A stretch of DNA of 56,942 nt from Oscillospiraceae bacterium (GCA_902769255.1 CACXOM010000009.1:1-56942); one strand, 5' to 3'; positions 16,337 through 25,610 are shown, counted from the stretch's first letter. Program-made: numbers and translations. The notes: generated by a model from the sequence alone, not told the origin.

Positions 16337-19300
16337 ATGAAAAGATTTATTTCAATCTCACTTGCATTGTTGCTTATTTTTTCATTTATTCCCGTTGCCA
16401 CTATGTCGGCATCGGCTGATGAAAACACAGTAGCAAAAATAGGCAATACTTCTTATACATCGCTTTTTGGCAATGGCGGTGCTTTGGCAGCAGCTACAAA
16501 TGGTGATACTATTAAATTGGTTAAAGATGTAAAAGAAAGCGGCAGTGCTACTGTTAATAAAGCTGTTACATTAGACCTTGCAGGTTTTAATGCGGTTTTT
16601 TACGGTCAAGCAAAGGTATTTACCAATACTGCGGCATTCACATTAAAGAGTTCAGGCAATCAGTCTAAATTAGGTTATTCGGGCATGTTGTTTACATCTT
16701 CTGCTGATTTAACGGTCGAAAATGTAAAAACTTACGAATCTAACAGTTTTGCCGAGTATGATGATAAAGGTAATGATTTGTTGAAAAATGCCACATGGGA
16801 ATATAAGAGATATCGTTATGATGATAAGGGCAAAGGCTTAGGCAATGTAGATAACTATACATATGTTGCTAATACAACTCTTGTTCATGTAGCAGCAGGC
16901 GGAAATTATTATTTTGCATATGAAACTTCTTTGTCGGATGAATTTGCATTTGAAGTTTTTGGTTATGATTCTGGTGGAAATATAGTAAATAAAATTAGTT
17001 CTTCGGTAGCAAACTTGATGGTTACAATTCCGTCGGGAATTACACAAATCGGTGTAAATATGTTCTGCAAAAATGATGAGTGGAAAGACGATTATAAAGA
17101 GGGAAAACTGGCTACTAATTATATTAATAAAGGAAAAATAACACCTCATATTTATGTGGTTACAGCCCCTTGTTCTTATTCGGGAACAAATAATTTTGTT
17201 AATGTTCAAAAAGATAATATTAAATTAAAAATAAATAATGTAACTATTGATAAAACAGAAGGAACAACCGCAGTTTTGAATTTCACAAAAGCAATTACAT
17301 TTGATGTAAACGACTTAACATTCAAAACTCAAAACCTTGAACAAAAAGATGCAATTACTATAAATAATGCAAGTTCAAAAGGTACTATTAAAAATTCAAC
17401 CATTTCGGGAAACAACTCGCAGGCTCTTAAAATTACCGCTTGCTCATCCGACGGCATAACTTTGAATAATTGTAATATTTCTACTATCGGTGACGGAGGA
17501 AGAACTGCTCTTGTTGTGAACGGCGGTAAGGTTAATTTGATTAACGGCTCGGCAGGTGGCAACAGTGCATCTATGGGCGTTACTTTCGGCGGCGGTACAA
17601 TTACTGTTGACGGAACTACTTTTGCAGGTGCAAAAAGCAATTATTCGTTGAATATAGCTTCATCTGCAAATGTTACAATTAAAAAGGCTGTTATTGTTAA
17701 ATCTCCTACTACACTTAACAGTCAGGCAATATTTTTGAAATCTTTGGCTGCTGAAACAGCAATATACAATTCTGCTACAAAGAGTCCTGAAACCATTTTA
17801 TCAAAATCAAAAAATTTAAATTCATTTGATAAAATATATGTTGACAAGTGCGAGCATTATTGTACTTCTGATCAAGAGGACAGTACAACTTGTGCATATT
17901 GCGAAACAGCAAATGCAACTATTCAACATAATTATACTAAATTAAAATATAACAGTGATTCGCACTGGCATATTTGTTCAAGGTGTGATCATGTAGGAGC
18001 ACCTGAATCACACAAAGGCGGAACCGCTACTTGTACAAAAAAAGCGGTTTGCGAGGTTTGCAAACAAGCGTACGGCGAGCCTGCCAGTCACGATTGGGGC
18101 AAAAAAAGTGTTGTTGAAGGTGTTGGTTGCGAACACAACCCTGTTTTAGTTGCGGAGTGCAAAAACTGTGATGAAAAATACTATGATTATTCTAACGCCG
18201 AGGCTAACATTAGTGTTGTTCAGAAAGCGGTAGATGCTACTTGTACCGAAAAAGGCTATACAAAAAAAACAGTATGTTCAGTTTGCGGTAAAACTATTCA
18301 GCCCAGAACTGAAATTGCTCCTCTCGGTCATGATTGGGGCAAAGAAGTAGTTGATGTAAATTCTACTTTCTCAACAATAGGTAAAGCACATAAAATCTGT
18401 AATCGTTGCGGCGAGAAATATGATTATGACTTGCCTGTTAAAGCATACCCTTCAAAGTATTCTTTCGCAATTCCGAATGCTAACGGAGAAATTCTTACGG
18501 AAAACCAGTTGAAAATTGATCTTGCATCTGCAATAAGTGCGGTTGAGGCAGGCGGAAAAATAGTTCTTATTAAAGACGCATCAGTAAATGATTTATTAAC
18601 AGTGAATAAATCATTTACGCTTGATTTACAAGGGTACACATTAACCGCTAACGATAATAACGGTATTATGAATACAACCGCAGATTTAACTTTAATCAGC
18701 ACATCTAATAAAAAAGGTAATGTTTCATTATCCGGAAAATTTGTTACCACATCGGCAACTGTTACTACCGAAAATGTAATTTATACCGCAACATCAACAG
18801 CTTCTGCTTTTGAGGCTTCTGCAAAAACAGCGGTTCTTAATGCTGAAAACTGCGAGTTTAATGCTGACAGTTACGTAACTTATAACAGCAAGGGCGAAGC
18901 GGTTACAAATTACAGAGCGGTAAGAGCAATTAACTTTACAACACCATTTACACTTAACATTAATAATTGTAAGGTTGTTATGGGTAATGATAATAACTCT
19001 ATCGGTGCTAGTTTCAACAACGTAGATTTGAATGGTATTGTTTCAAATACTTCATTTAAAATGCAACAAGGTCGTTGTGTATATGTTTCTAACACAAGTT
19101 CAAAAGGATTGACTTTTAAAGAGTGCTCTGTTAATTCAAGCGGAGACTCAGGAAATGGTGCTTTGTTTATCACAGAAAAAAGTACCGTTAATGTGCTTGG
19201 CGGTTCTTATGGAGACAACTGGGCAAGTATTGCTACAAGTATTTCAGGTACAAATGTAAAAGTAACTATTGATGATTACGCAACATTCCAGGGCGGTAAA

Positions 19301-20746
19301 AACGGCAATGCTGCATTGAAAATCGAAAATGTTACAGCAGGTAATATTGTAATTAAAAAAGCAATTATTAAAAAAGGCGTTTCAGGTATTATAAATAATA
19401 ATGATACATTTAAAACAGCAATGACAGAGGGCTATGCAGCATTCAGCAAAAATGTTTCTGAGATGACTGGCACTGAAAAAGCTGAATATGTATATAATTA
19501 TGCATCAAAAGATTTGACAGCATTAAATGAATTTTATATTGATACTTGCGATGATTGGGATACTACCGCTACTTGTACAGAAGCAGGTAAATGCGTATAT
19601 TGTAACAGAGATATGGACGCATTAGGACATAATTACAAATGGACTTGCGATGAAAACAACCATTGGAAAGAATGTACAAGATGCGAACTTGTTGAAGAAG
19701 GTACTGTTCAAGCACACACCCAAAGTGAAGAAGCAACTTGCTTACACGGTAAAACTTGTGAAGTTTGCGGACTTTTCTACGGCGAAGCATTAGGCCACGA
19801 CATTGTAAAAGATAACGAAGGCAACTTTGTTTACGGACATGACGAAACTTCGCACTGGAAAAAATGTTCAAGATGTGATGAGCATATTGATACTCAAAGC
19901 CACGTAGGCGGAAAGGCTACTTGCTTAGATAAAGCAGTTTGCGCTGATTGCGGTGTTGAATATGGCGAAGCATTAGGTCACTCGTTTACAAATTATGTTT
20001 CTAATAATGATGCAACTTGCACCAAAGACGGAACAAAAACCGCAAAATGCGACCGTTGCGATGAAACAGATACAATTACAGACGTTGGTTCAATGACCGA
20101 CCACAGAATAGTTACTGACCCTGCTGTATCTCCAACTTGTATTACAGGCGGTTATACCGAAGGTTCACATTGTGGCGATTGCGGTAAAGTTATTGTTGAA
20201 CAAAGAGCTATTTTACCAGACGCAAACGCACATAAATGGGACGATGGCGTAACCACTCCGGCTACTTGTAAAGAAGCAGGCAAAATTGTTTATACATGTG
20301 CTTTCTGCGGTGAAACCAAAGAAATCGTATTACAGATTAACCCGAATGCTCATGTTTGCAAAACAACCAAAAAAGCGGCAACATATTTCGCTAAAGGTTA
20401 TAAAAACAAAAAGGTTTGTACTCTTTGTGGCAAGGTTATTTCTAAAGGAACCGAAATAGCTAAAAAAGTTTTGAAAGTTCCTTCAAAATCAACTATTAAA
20501 TCCGGCAAAAAGAAATTTACTGTTAAGTATAAAAAAGTTACAGGTGCAACCCATTTCCAAGTAAGATACAGAATTAAAGGTAAATGGACAACTAAAACAT
20601 TTAAAGCTAAAAAGAACGTTTCTAAAACCATTAAGAAGCTCAAAAAAGGCAAAGAATACAGCGTTCAAATAAGAGCTATGGTTAAGAAAGGTGCTAAAAA
20701 AGCTTACAGTAAATGGACTAAAGTTAAAAAGATTAAAATTAAATAA
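16337..20746 (+). CDS. Large secreted protein: two beta-helix plus CxxC-module blocks and a Lys-rich C-terminal domain
   Basis: 1469 residues with a Sec signal (about 1-28, cut after MSASA). Block 1: a beta-helix-like region rich in Asn/Thr/Gly (about 30-500), then Cys modules (about 505-700). Block 2 repeats the order: beta-helix-like (about 705-1070), then Cys modules (about 1075-1375). Modules have the pattern HW..C.RC, H..G.ATC, AVCEVCG..YGEALGH, with many CxxC pairs that could bind zinc. The last 85 residues resemble an FN3-like domain and are extremely lysine-rich, which would suit binding to anionic wall polymers. No sortase motif, dockerin or transmembrane anchor. Strong AAAGGAGAG site, own promoter and terminator. 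Function unknown; adhesin or glycan-binding surface protein is a guess. Confidence 0.85.
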   Translation: MKRFISISLALLLIFSFIPVATMSASADENTVAKIGNTSYTSLFGNGGALAAATNGDTIKLVKDVKESGSATVNKAVTLDLAGFNAVFYGQAKVFTNTAAFTLKSSGNQSKLGYSGMLFTSSADLTVENVKTYESNSFAEYDDKGNDLLKNATWEYKRYRYDDKGKGLGNVDNYTYVANTTLVHVAAGGNYYFAYETSLSDEFAFEVFGYDSGGNIVNKISSSVANLMVTIPSGITQIGVNMFCKNDEWKDDYKEGKLATNYINKGKITPHIYVVTAPCSYSGTNNFVNVQKDNIKLKINNVTIDKTEGTTAVLNFTKAITFDVNDLTFKTQNLEQKDAITINNASSKGTIKNSTISGNNSQALKITACSSDGITLNNCNISTIGDGGRTALVVNGGKVNLINGSAGGNSASMGVTFGGGTITVDGTTFAGAKSNYSLNIASSANVTIKKAVIVKSPTTLNSQAIFLKSLAAETAIYNSATKSPETILSKSKNLNSFDKIYVDKCEHYCTSDQEDSTTCAYCETANATIQHNYTKLKYNSDSHWHICSRCDHVGAPESHKGGTATCTKKAVCEVCKQAYGEPASHDWGKKSVVEGVGCEHNPVLVAECKNCDEKYYDYSNAEANISVVQKAVDATCTEKGYTKKTVCSVCGKTIQPRTEIAPLGHDWGKEVVDVNSTFSTIGKAHKICNRCGEKYDYDLPVKAYPSKYSFAIPNANGEILTENQLKIDLASAISAVEAGGKIVLIKDASVNDLLTVNKSFTLDLQGYTLTANDNNGIMNTTADLTLISTSNKKGNVSLSGKFVTTSATVTTENVIYTATSTASAFEASAKTAVLNAENCEFNADSYVTYNSKGEAVTNYRAVRAINFTTPFTLNINNCKVVMGNDNNSIGASFNNVDLNGIVSNTSFKMQQGRCVYVSNTSSKGLTFKECSVNSSGDSGNGALFITEKSTVNVLGGSYGDNWASIATSISGTNVKVTIDDYATFQGGKNGNAALKIENVTAGNIVIKKAIIKKGVSGIINNNDTFKTAMTEGYAAFSKNVSEMTGTEKAEYVYNYASKDLTALNEFYIDTCDDWDTTATCTEAGKCVYCNRDMDALGHNYKWTCDENNHWKECTRCELVEEGTVQAHTQSEEATCLHGKTCEVCGLFYGEALGHDIVKDNEGNFVYGHDETSHWKKCSRCDEHIDTQSHVGGKATCLDKAVCADCGVEYGEALGHSFTNYVSNNDATCTKDGTKTAKCDRCDETDTITDVGSMTDHRIVTDPAVSPTCITGGYTEGSHCGDCGKVIVEQRAILPDANAHKWDDGVTTPATCKEAGKIVYTCAFCGETKEIVLQINPNAHVCKTTKKAATYFAKGYKNKKVCTLCGKVISKGTEIAKKVLKVPSKSTIKSGKKKFTVKYKKVTGATHFQVRYRIKGKWTTKTFKAKKNVSKTIKKLKKGKEYSVQIRAMVKKGAKKAYSKWTKVKKIKIK

Positions 20747-20753
20747 TTAAAGC

Positions 20754-20787
20754 AAAAAACCTCCGCCTTTTACGGCGGAGGTTTTTT
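20754..20787. terminator. Bidirectional terminator
   Basis: A perfect 14-bp stem AAAAAACCTCCGCC / GGCGGAGGTTTTTT with a TTTTAC loop, serving both the plus-strand surface protein gene and the minus-strand lipoprotein gene. Confidence 0.92.
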
Positions 20788-20797
20788 AAATATCTTA

Positions 20798-22048
20798 TTA
20801 ATATCTTATTCTTACTCTAACAGGTTCGCAGTATTTGCTGTAATATTTTTTTCCTTTTATTTTAACAAATTTTCTTAACTTAAATGAATATCTTCTTCCC
20901 GCTCTTAGTTTTTTTATTGTTTTCGGCAATTTTTTAACGCTAATCACAGTCGAATTTTTAAATGTTCTATATCTTGAATAGGTTATTTCATAACCATCGT
21001 TATATTTTTCTTTTGATATTAGCGATACCTTTGCCGATTTTTTTCTTCCCAAAACCGAAATTTGCGGTTCAATTTTTAAATTAGCTACATTAATAGATTT
21101 TTCTGCAGAGTATTTGCCGAAAGCTTGAAATCCTGTCTTGAAAATAACCCCTCTAACCTTATAATAAATTTTTTCACCTTTGGTAAAAGAGTTGTCAGTA
21201 TACTTCGTGTTGCCAAGCGTATAATCAAGTAATTTCCATTTGCCCTTTTTGCCGATTTTACGCATTATAACATAGTCATCGCAGTTCTTTTGTTTTTGCC
21301 AGCTTATTTTAATATTGTTTAAATTCTTAAAAGCAACTTTAAGCTTTTTAATTTTCGCCGGCGCAATCGCCTTTTTAACTTTATTTAAAACCGCTTTTTT
21401 AATATCTTTTGCTTTAGTCCAAGATGCAGTCGATTTAGTAGTTGTTGCATAAACTATGTTTTTAGAGTTTAGTTTTATTGTGTAATCGTCAATTTTTTTG
21501 CAGTTGGTCTTTTTTACTTTTTTAGGAAAAGTAACATATTCCGACTGCGAAAGCGTAATGCCGTAAGCTTGGGCCATAGCAACAGCGGTGCCGTTTGAAC
21601 GACCGCCGTCAATAAACCGCCAAAAATCATAAGCGCTCGCTTTTCCCTGCAAGGTTAGTTTTTGACTGCTTGGAAAAGCAAATTTATTATATTTTTTTAG
21701 CGAAGAAAAGTTTAAAACCTTTTTATATTTATAAGTTTTAACACCTTTTTCTGTTTTAACTGTGCTGTTTTGCTTAAAATATTCAATTGTTTCATCAGGT
21801 GTTGCAAGAATTGTAAAAGCGTTATTAAACTGCGAAAGTTGCTTTTCAACCGCGCTTTTGGTTTTGTAAGTGCCGAAAAGGTCACAAAGCAAAGTTTTTA
21901 CCTTTTTAAGTTCGGTTTCGCTAATAACCGTTTTAGTAGTAAACAAAACCTTGCCGTTTTCAGAAATTTCGGTTTCGGTTTTATAAGAACAAGAGGCAAC
22001 CGAAATAACAATTAACAATGATAAAATAACACAAATTATCTTTTTCAT
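20798..22048 (-). CDS. Lipoprotein with Lys-rich FN3-like domains
   Basis: 416 residues with a lipoprotein signal and lipobox VASC (Cys about 20). Residues about 25-215 are an unrecognised domain with alternating Lys/Thr-rich strands. From about 235 two tandem FN3-like repeats follow (IKISWQKQKNCDDYVIMRK, YYKVRGVIF; then VSLISKEKYNDGYEITYSR, YSFKLRKFV). Both are very lysine-rich, like the C-terminus of the neighbouring 1469-residue protein. It is probably exposed on the membrane outer face. Substrate unknown. Own promoter at 22092-22120. Confidence 0.8.
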   Translation of the reverse strand: MKKIICVILSLLIVISVASCSYKTETEISENGKVLFTTKTVISETELKKVKTLLCDLFGTYKTKSAVEKQLSQFNNAFTILATPDETIEYFKQNSTVKTEKGVKTYKYKKVLNFSSLKKYNKFAFPSSQKLTLQGKASAYDFWRFIDGGRSNGTAVAMAQAYGITLSQSEYVTFPKKVKKTNCKKIDDYTIKLNSKNIVYATTTKSTASWTKAKDIKKAVLNKVKKAIAPAKIKKLKVAFKNLNNIKISWQKQKNCDDYVIMRKIGKKGKWKLLDYTLGNTKYTDNSFTKGEKIYYKVRGVIFKTGFQAFGKYSAEKSINVANLKIEPQISVLGRKKSAKVSLISKEKYNDGYEITYSRYRTFKNSTVISVKKLPKTIKKLRAGRRYSFKLRKFVKIKGKKYYSKYCEPVRVRIRY

Positions 22049-22091
22049 TTTTAAATCCTCACTTTTTATTTTTTGGATTCATAGCAAGTGT

Positions 22092-22120
22092 ATATTAACA
22101 TATATGATAAAAAATGTCAA
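22092..22120 (-). promoter_or_regulatory. Promoter for the FN3-like lipoprotein gene
   Basis: Minus strand -35 TTGACA, 17-bp spacer, -10 TAATAT, about 43 bases before the ATG. Confidence 0.7.
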
Positions 22121-22147
22121 ATTATCTGCCTTTTTCAAAGAAATTAG

Positions 22148-22176
22148 TTTACAAAACACCCTGTTTGTGATAGAAT
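22148..22176 (+). promoter_or_regulatory. Promoter for the DMT permease gene
   Basis: -35 TTTACA, 17-bp spacer, -10 TAGAAT, about 32 bases before the ATG; AAGAAGG is the ribosome site. Confidence 0.55.
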
Positions 22177-22208
22177 AGATAAGTATTTTATGGTAAAGAA
22201 GGTTAAAA

Positions 22209-23177
22209 ATGAACGCAGTTATTATTTCGCTAATTTGCGCGCTTTGCTGGGGCGTTGCAGATTTATTTTACAAAGCCGGCACAGATGAAAACGATAAACA
22301 TTCACACTTAAAAATCGCCGTTTGGGTAGGCATTGCAATGGGTATAATGGCAATTTGCTGTTTACCTATGTCAGAAAGTCACTCTTCAATTACAGGGCTT
22401 TTTTCAAAATATGCTGTTGCCTATTCGCCCGCTTCGCTTTCTTACATTATTTCAATGGTAATCGGCTATGCAGGACTTCGCTATCTCGAAATTTCGATTG
22501 TATCACCTGTTCAAAACGCTTCGGGCGCATTTTCCGCAATTGCAACAGCGGTTTATATTACAGTTGTTGCAAAAACAAATTTGTTAGATGACCTTTCGGT
22601 TTTAGACATTATCGGCACCGCAATTATTACAGTAGGTATTATTTCGCTTGGCGTTGTTGAGCAAAAACTAAGCAAAAAAGAGCTTGATTTAACAGGCGAA
22701 AACAAAAAATATCACTTTGGCGCTTTAGCTCTTATTTTCCCGATTTTGTATTGTATTTTTGATACAATAGGCACTTACGCTGACGGCAGAATTCTTGATA
22801 AAGAACACGGCGGTTTAGGGCTTGGCGAAAACGATGTGTTAATACTTTACGGTTTAACATTTTTTGTTGCCGGCATTGGTTGTTGGCTGTTTATGCTTAT
22901 TAGAAATAAAAAGCCTTACAACCCTTTTAAAAAGAGTGAAATTAAAAAAGCACTCGCCTCAACAGCAGAAATCGGCGGTCAAATTTTTTATGTTTACGCA
23001 ATGGCAAAAAATGCTTTTATTGCCGCAATTGTAGTTTCAAGTTACTGCATTATCTCGGTTATTCTTTCAAGAATTTTCTTAAAAGAAAAATTAGTCGCAA
23101 AACAATATGCTTGTGTAATAACGGTAATTTTAGGCATTGTTTTGCTCGGCATTTCCAAAGGTGTAGCCGAAATGTAA
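22209..23177 (+). CDS. EamA/DMT-superfamily transporter
   Basis: 322 residues and about ten hydrophobic segments in two EamA-like halves. The first half opens with ISLICALCWGVADLFYKAG; the second holds EIGGQIFYVYAMAK and SSYCIISVILSRIFLKEKL, a typical EamA second repeat. A charged loop of about 35 residues joins the halves. The drug/metabolite superfamily moves amino acids, sugars or other metabolites by proton-coupled antiport or uniport; the substrate cannot be deduced. Monocistronic, with a terminator right after. Confidence 0.88.
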   Translation: MNAVIISLICALCWGVADLFYKAGTDENDKHSHLKIAVWVGIAMGIMAICCLPMSESHSSITGLFSKYAVAYSPASLSYIISMVIGYAGLRYLEISIVSPVQNASGAFSAIATAVYITVVAKTNLLDDLSVLDIIGTAIITVGIISLGVVEQKLSKKELDLTGENKKYHFGALALIFPILYCIFDTIGTYADGRILDKEHGGLGLGENDVLILYGLTFFVAGIGCWLFMLIRNKKPYNPFKKSEIKKALASTAEIGGQIFYVYAMAKNAFIAAIVVSSYCIISVILSRIFLKEKLVAKQYACVITVILGIVLLGISKGVAEM

Positions 23178-23189
23178 TATAAAACAAAT

Positions 23190-23220
23190 AAAACTCCTTT
23201 CTAAAAAAGAAAGGAGTTTT
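23190..23220. terminator. Bidirectional terminator
   Basis: Perfect 13-bp stem AAAACTCCTTTCT / AGAAAGGAGTTTT (23190-23202, 23208-23220), shared by the DMT permease gene and the convergent lipoprotein gene. Confidence 0.88.
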
Positions 23221-23236
23221 AAATTTTTAACTAAAC

Positions 23237-23725
23237 TTATGCAACCGGTTTTAATGACTCAAGAACCGCTGTGGTAGTTTCATCATCATGAGCAAATTTA
23301 TAAGACATTATCGAAAATACTTTTCCTTGAACCTCGCCGTAAATCATAAAGCAAGGATTTTCTGAGAACTTGTAAGTAACGCCGTTCCACTCAGTATCGC
23401 CCACTTTAAACGCCTTAATATCAGAAGCGTTATTGGTCGATTTTGTAAGCGAAGCATTGTTTTTAGCAGTATCAAGAGAGTCAACAATAGAAATTTGCAA
23501 ATAGCACATAATATCGTCAGTTTTTTGAAGTGTAACTACGTTTTTATCTTCCTTGTCAGCTGCGCTTCCGCCGCTTAACTTCATTCCGTCAGGAACAAGC
23601 ACCGAAATATTGCCCCATGTTTTTTGCTCACCCTTTGCTGCGCTGTCGCCGCAAGCAGAGAACAAACAACAACAAAGTGCAATTACCATAACTAATGCCG
23701 TTGCTTTTAAAAGTTTGTTTTTCAT
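23237..23725 (-). CDS. Small lipoprotein of unknown function
   Basis: 162 residues: hydrophobic signal, lipobox FSAC (Cys about 25), then a soluble domain of about 135 residues beginning WGNISVLVPDGMKLSGG. This layout, with YLQISIVDS and WNGVTYKFSENPCFMIYGE, fits a compact alpha/beta domain exposed outside the membrane. I do not recognise the family. A consensus promoter lies 90 bases upstream (23812-23840), so it should be well expressed. The ATG has GGAGGAATAG. Confidence 0.75.
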   Translation of the reverse strand: MKNKLLKATALVMVIALCCCLFSACGDSAAKGEQKTWGNISVLVPDGMKLSGGSAADKEDKNVVTLQKTDDIMCYLQISIVDSLDTAKNNASLTKSTNNASDIKAFKVGDTEWNGVTYKFSENPCFMIYGEVQGKVFSIMSYKFAHDDETTTAVLESLKPVA

Positions 23726-23752
23726 AATACTATTCCTCCAAAATTTTTTATT

Positions 23753-23778
23753 TAAACAGTTTAAAAAACTGTTTTTTC
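23753..23778 (-). other. Hairpin in the leader of the small lipoprotein gene
   Basis: AAACAGTTT and AACTGTTT pair around a short A-rich loop, between the promoter and the gene start. It could stabilise or attenuate the transcript; no T-tract follows on the minus strand, so it is not an obvious terminator. Confidence 0.4.
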
Positions 23779-23811
23779 ATTATATTTTTGTTTCGTTTTA
23801 TTTATACCATA

Positions 23812-23840
23812 ATTATACATTAGAAAAAACATTTTGTCAA
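23812..23840 (-). promoter_or_regulatory. Consensus promoter for the small lipoprotein gene
   Basis: Minus strand TTGACA, 17-bp spacer, TATAAT: a perfect sigma-A match, about 87 bases upstream of the ATG. Confidence 0.85.
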
Positions 23841-23845
23841 CAAAA

Positions 23846-23883
23846 TAAAAACAGCTGTTTTTTAAAAAAACACGCTGTTTTTT
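23846..23883 (-). terminator. Terminator of the 252-residue protein gene
   Basis: Long hairpin with AAAAACAGC / GCTGTTTTT ends and an A/T-rich inner part, immediately after the minus-strand stop at 23888 and followed by a T-rich run on that strand. Confidence 0.6.
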
Positions 23884-23887
23884 GCTA

Positions 23888-24643
23888 TTATAAACCGTAT
23901 TTTTCCCTTGCTTTTGGGGTTGATAAAATCTTCTTTGAATTTCTTACTGCACTTGCAAGATAAGGATATTTTTCAAGTTGTTTTTCAATCTCTTTTTCGC
24001 AAGGATTGCTTGAATAAAGCGTTCCGCAAATAATTGTGTAAACTATTGTTGAAGCTACATTTTTCTCACCGTTTATATAAGAGGTGTTTAGCAGTTCAAA
24101 GAATTTTGAAATTTTTCTTGCGTTGCCCTCGCTAATAACATTTTGAAGTTCTTTTACGCCATATTCTTTAAAAAATGCATCATAAAGAAACTCGTTATAC
24201 ATTGAAACATTTTGCTTGTAAGCGGCTTTTGCCTGCGGGCAAATATCTAAAAATCTTGCCGAAAAGCTTTCCATATCAATAGTGTCAGCCTTTTTCTTTT
24301 TAGAAGGCATTTCAACCTTTTTCATTCCGCCAAGCCCTGCTTTGTCGCCCAAAGTTTCCAAAACAGAGTCGCAAAAATCGTTTTTAATTCCGTTTTTATC
24401 TTTATCATCGCTGTTTTCATCAAAAAGCCAAGATGAAACTTCACGCCATTCAACACTCTCGTTTTCCTGCAAAACAGCGGTTTTTAAAACAATAAGCTTT
24501 TTACTCTCATCATAATCAATCATAAAAGCACGTTTTGAGTCGGAAAAATATTCGCCCATTTCATATTTTTCTATTTTATAGTTTTTGGGTTTTAATACTT
24601 CATAAACCCCGTCTGAAATAACTTTATAATTATTTTTATCCAT
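23888..24643 (-). CDS. Hypothetical cytoplasmic protein
   Basis: 251 residues from ATG 24643 (AGAGAGGA seven bases upstream; a TTG one codon earlier is in frame). No signal or membrane segment. N-terminal beta-rich part (residues 1-70, KRAFMIDYDESKKLIVLKTAV), a charged Lys/Asp linker with a KKKK patch near residue 117, then a helical C-terminal half of about 120 residues ending in ARYL-like charged helices. Family not recognised. Own promoter and terminator; divergent from a lipoprotein gene. Confidence 0.7.
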   Translation of the reverse strand: MDKNNYKVISDGVYEVLKPKNYKIEKYEMGEYFSDSKRAFMIDYDESKKLIVLKTAVLQENESVEWREVSSWLFDENSDDKDKNGIKNDFCDSVLETLGDKAGLGGMKKVEMPSKKKKADTIDMESFSARFLDICPQAKAAYKQNVSMYNEFLYDAFFKEYGVKELQNVISEGNARKISKFFELLNTSYINGEKNVASTIVYTIICGTLYSSNPCEKEIEKQLEKYPYLASAVRNSKKILSTPKAREKYGL

Positions 24644-24676
24644 CAAAGAATCCTCTCTTTCACAGTACTAACAGTT

Positions 24677-24705
24677 ATTATACCAGAAAATCGGCGATTT
24701 GTCAC
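24677..24705 (-). promoter_or_regulatory. Promoter for the hypothetical protein gene
   Basis: Minus strand -35 GTGACA, 17-bp spacer, -10 TATAAT, about 34 bases before the ATG. Confidence 0.65.
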
Positions 24706-24734
24706 TAAAAATTATTAATTTTTAAAAATAAAAG

Positions 24735-24763
24735 TTGATATTTTTTGCCTGCGATATTATAAT
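24735..24763 (+). promoter_or_regulatory. Promoter for lipoprotein-rpe transcript
   Basis: -35 TTGATA, 17-bp spacer, -10 TATAAT, about 35 bases before the ATG at 24799, which has AAGGAG. Confidence 0.75.
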
Positions 24764-24798
24764 ATGTATATACGTTAGCATTTTTAAGGAGAAAAACT

Positions 24799-25605
24799 AT
24801 GGCAAAAAGAATAATTTGTCTTTTGTTGGCGGTTTGTTTTTCGCTTTGTTTTGTTTCTTGCGAAAACAGCGGTTCAAACTATTATGATGACAAAGATTTT
24901 TATACAAAAGAAGGCGAAATAACCGTAAGCGCAAGGTTTGCTTATTATAACAACGGCAAAAAATATCAAGCGCTTGAAAATATTGATAAAGAAAAATATA
25001 ATCAAAAACCTGTTGATGACGGCAGTTTCACAGTATATTTTGCGGTTACTAATTTAACCGATTATGATAAAAAAATTACCGAAATCGGCGTTGAATATAT
25101 CAGAAACTCGAAAAATTATGATATTGTTAAAGAAACCGTTTTTGATTTAGATGATGAATTTTATGTTGCCTCCGGCGAAACAAAATTTGCCGAGTGTAAT
25201 TTTGAAAAAAGTTTTGTTGAAATGAACGCAACGCTTGACGAGTTAAAAACCAAAACTTCCGTGTCTTACGAAGGTTGCGTTGTAAACGGCAAAGAACCTG
25301 AAAACAACGGCAAAATCGCTTATTCAATAAAAGAGGCGAAATTTACTGTTTCAAGCGGTCTTGAGGGCAAGTTTTACATTAAAAACTTTACCAAAAAATC
25401 GCAAAAAATCGGTAAAATTAAATTTATGCTTTATACCGATAAAAATATGCCTATAACCAAAAAGGCTATTGAAATTGCTGTTGATGACACCATAAAAAGC
25501 GGCAAAACAAAAACGCTTTCTTATGGTATTTTGCAAAACAATATTGAAGATGATATTAAAACAAAAAGACTGTTTGACAACATAATTATGAAAGTTGAGG
25601 ACTAA
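24799..25605 (+). CDS. Lipoprotein of unknown function upstream of rpe
   Basis: 268 residues with a lipoprotein signal and lipobox FVSC (Cys about 21). The mature part looks like two beta-sandwich domains of similar layout (about 35-150 and 155-265). Each contains a phrase such as FTVYFAVTNLTDYDKKITEIG or FYIKNFTKKSQKIGKIKFM, typical of DUF4352-like or immunoglobulin-like extracellular domains. Family not firmly recognised. Only 5 bases separate it from rpe, so the two are co-transcribed although their roles look unrelated. Confidence 0.72.
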   Translation: MAKRIICLLLAVCFSLCFVSCENSGSNYYDDKDFYTKEGEITVSARFAYYNNGKKYQALENIDKEKYNQKPVDDGSFTVYFAVTNLTDYDKKITEIGVEYIRNSKNYDIVKETVFDLDDEFYVASGETKFAECNFEKSFVEMNATLDELKTKTSVSYEGCVVNGKEPENNGKIAYSIKEAKFTVSSGLEGKFYIKNFTKKSQKIGKIKFMLYTDKNMPITKKAIEIAVDDTIKSGKTKTLSYGILQNNIEDDIKTKRLFDNIIMKVED

Positions 25606-25610
25606 CTAAA

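Noticed and set aside
16337-20746. Repeated CxxC modules as a possible assembly duplication
   Set aside because: The two halves are clearly diverged in sequence, so this is an old internal duplication.
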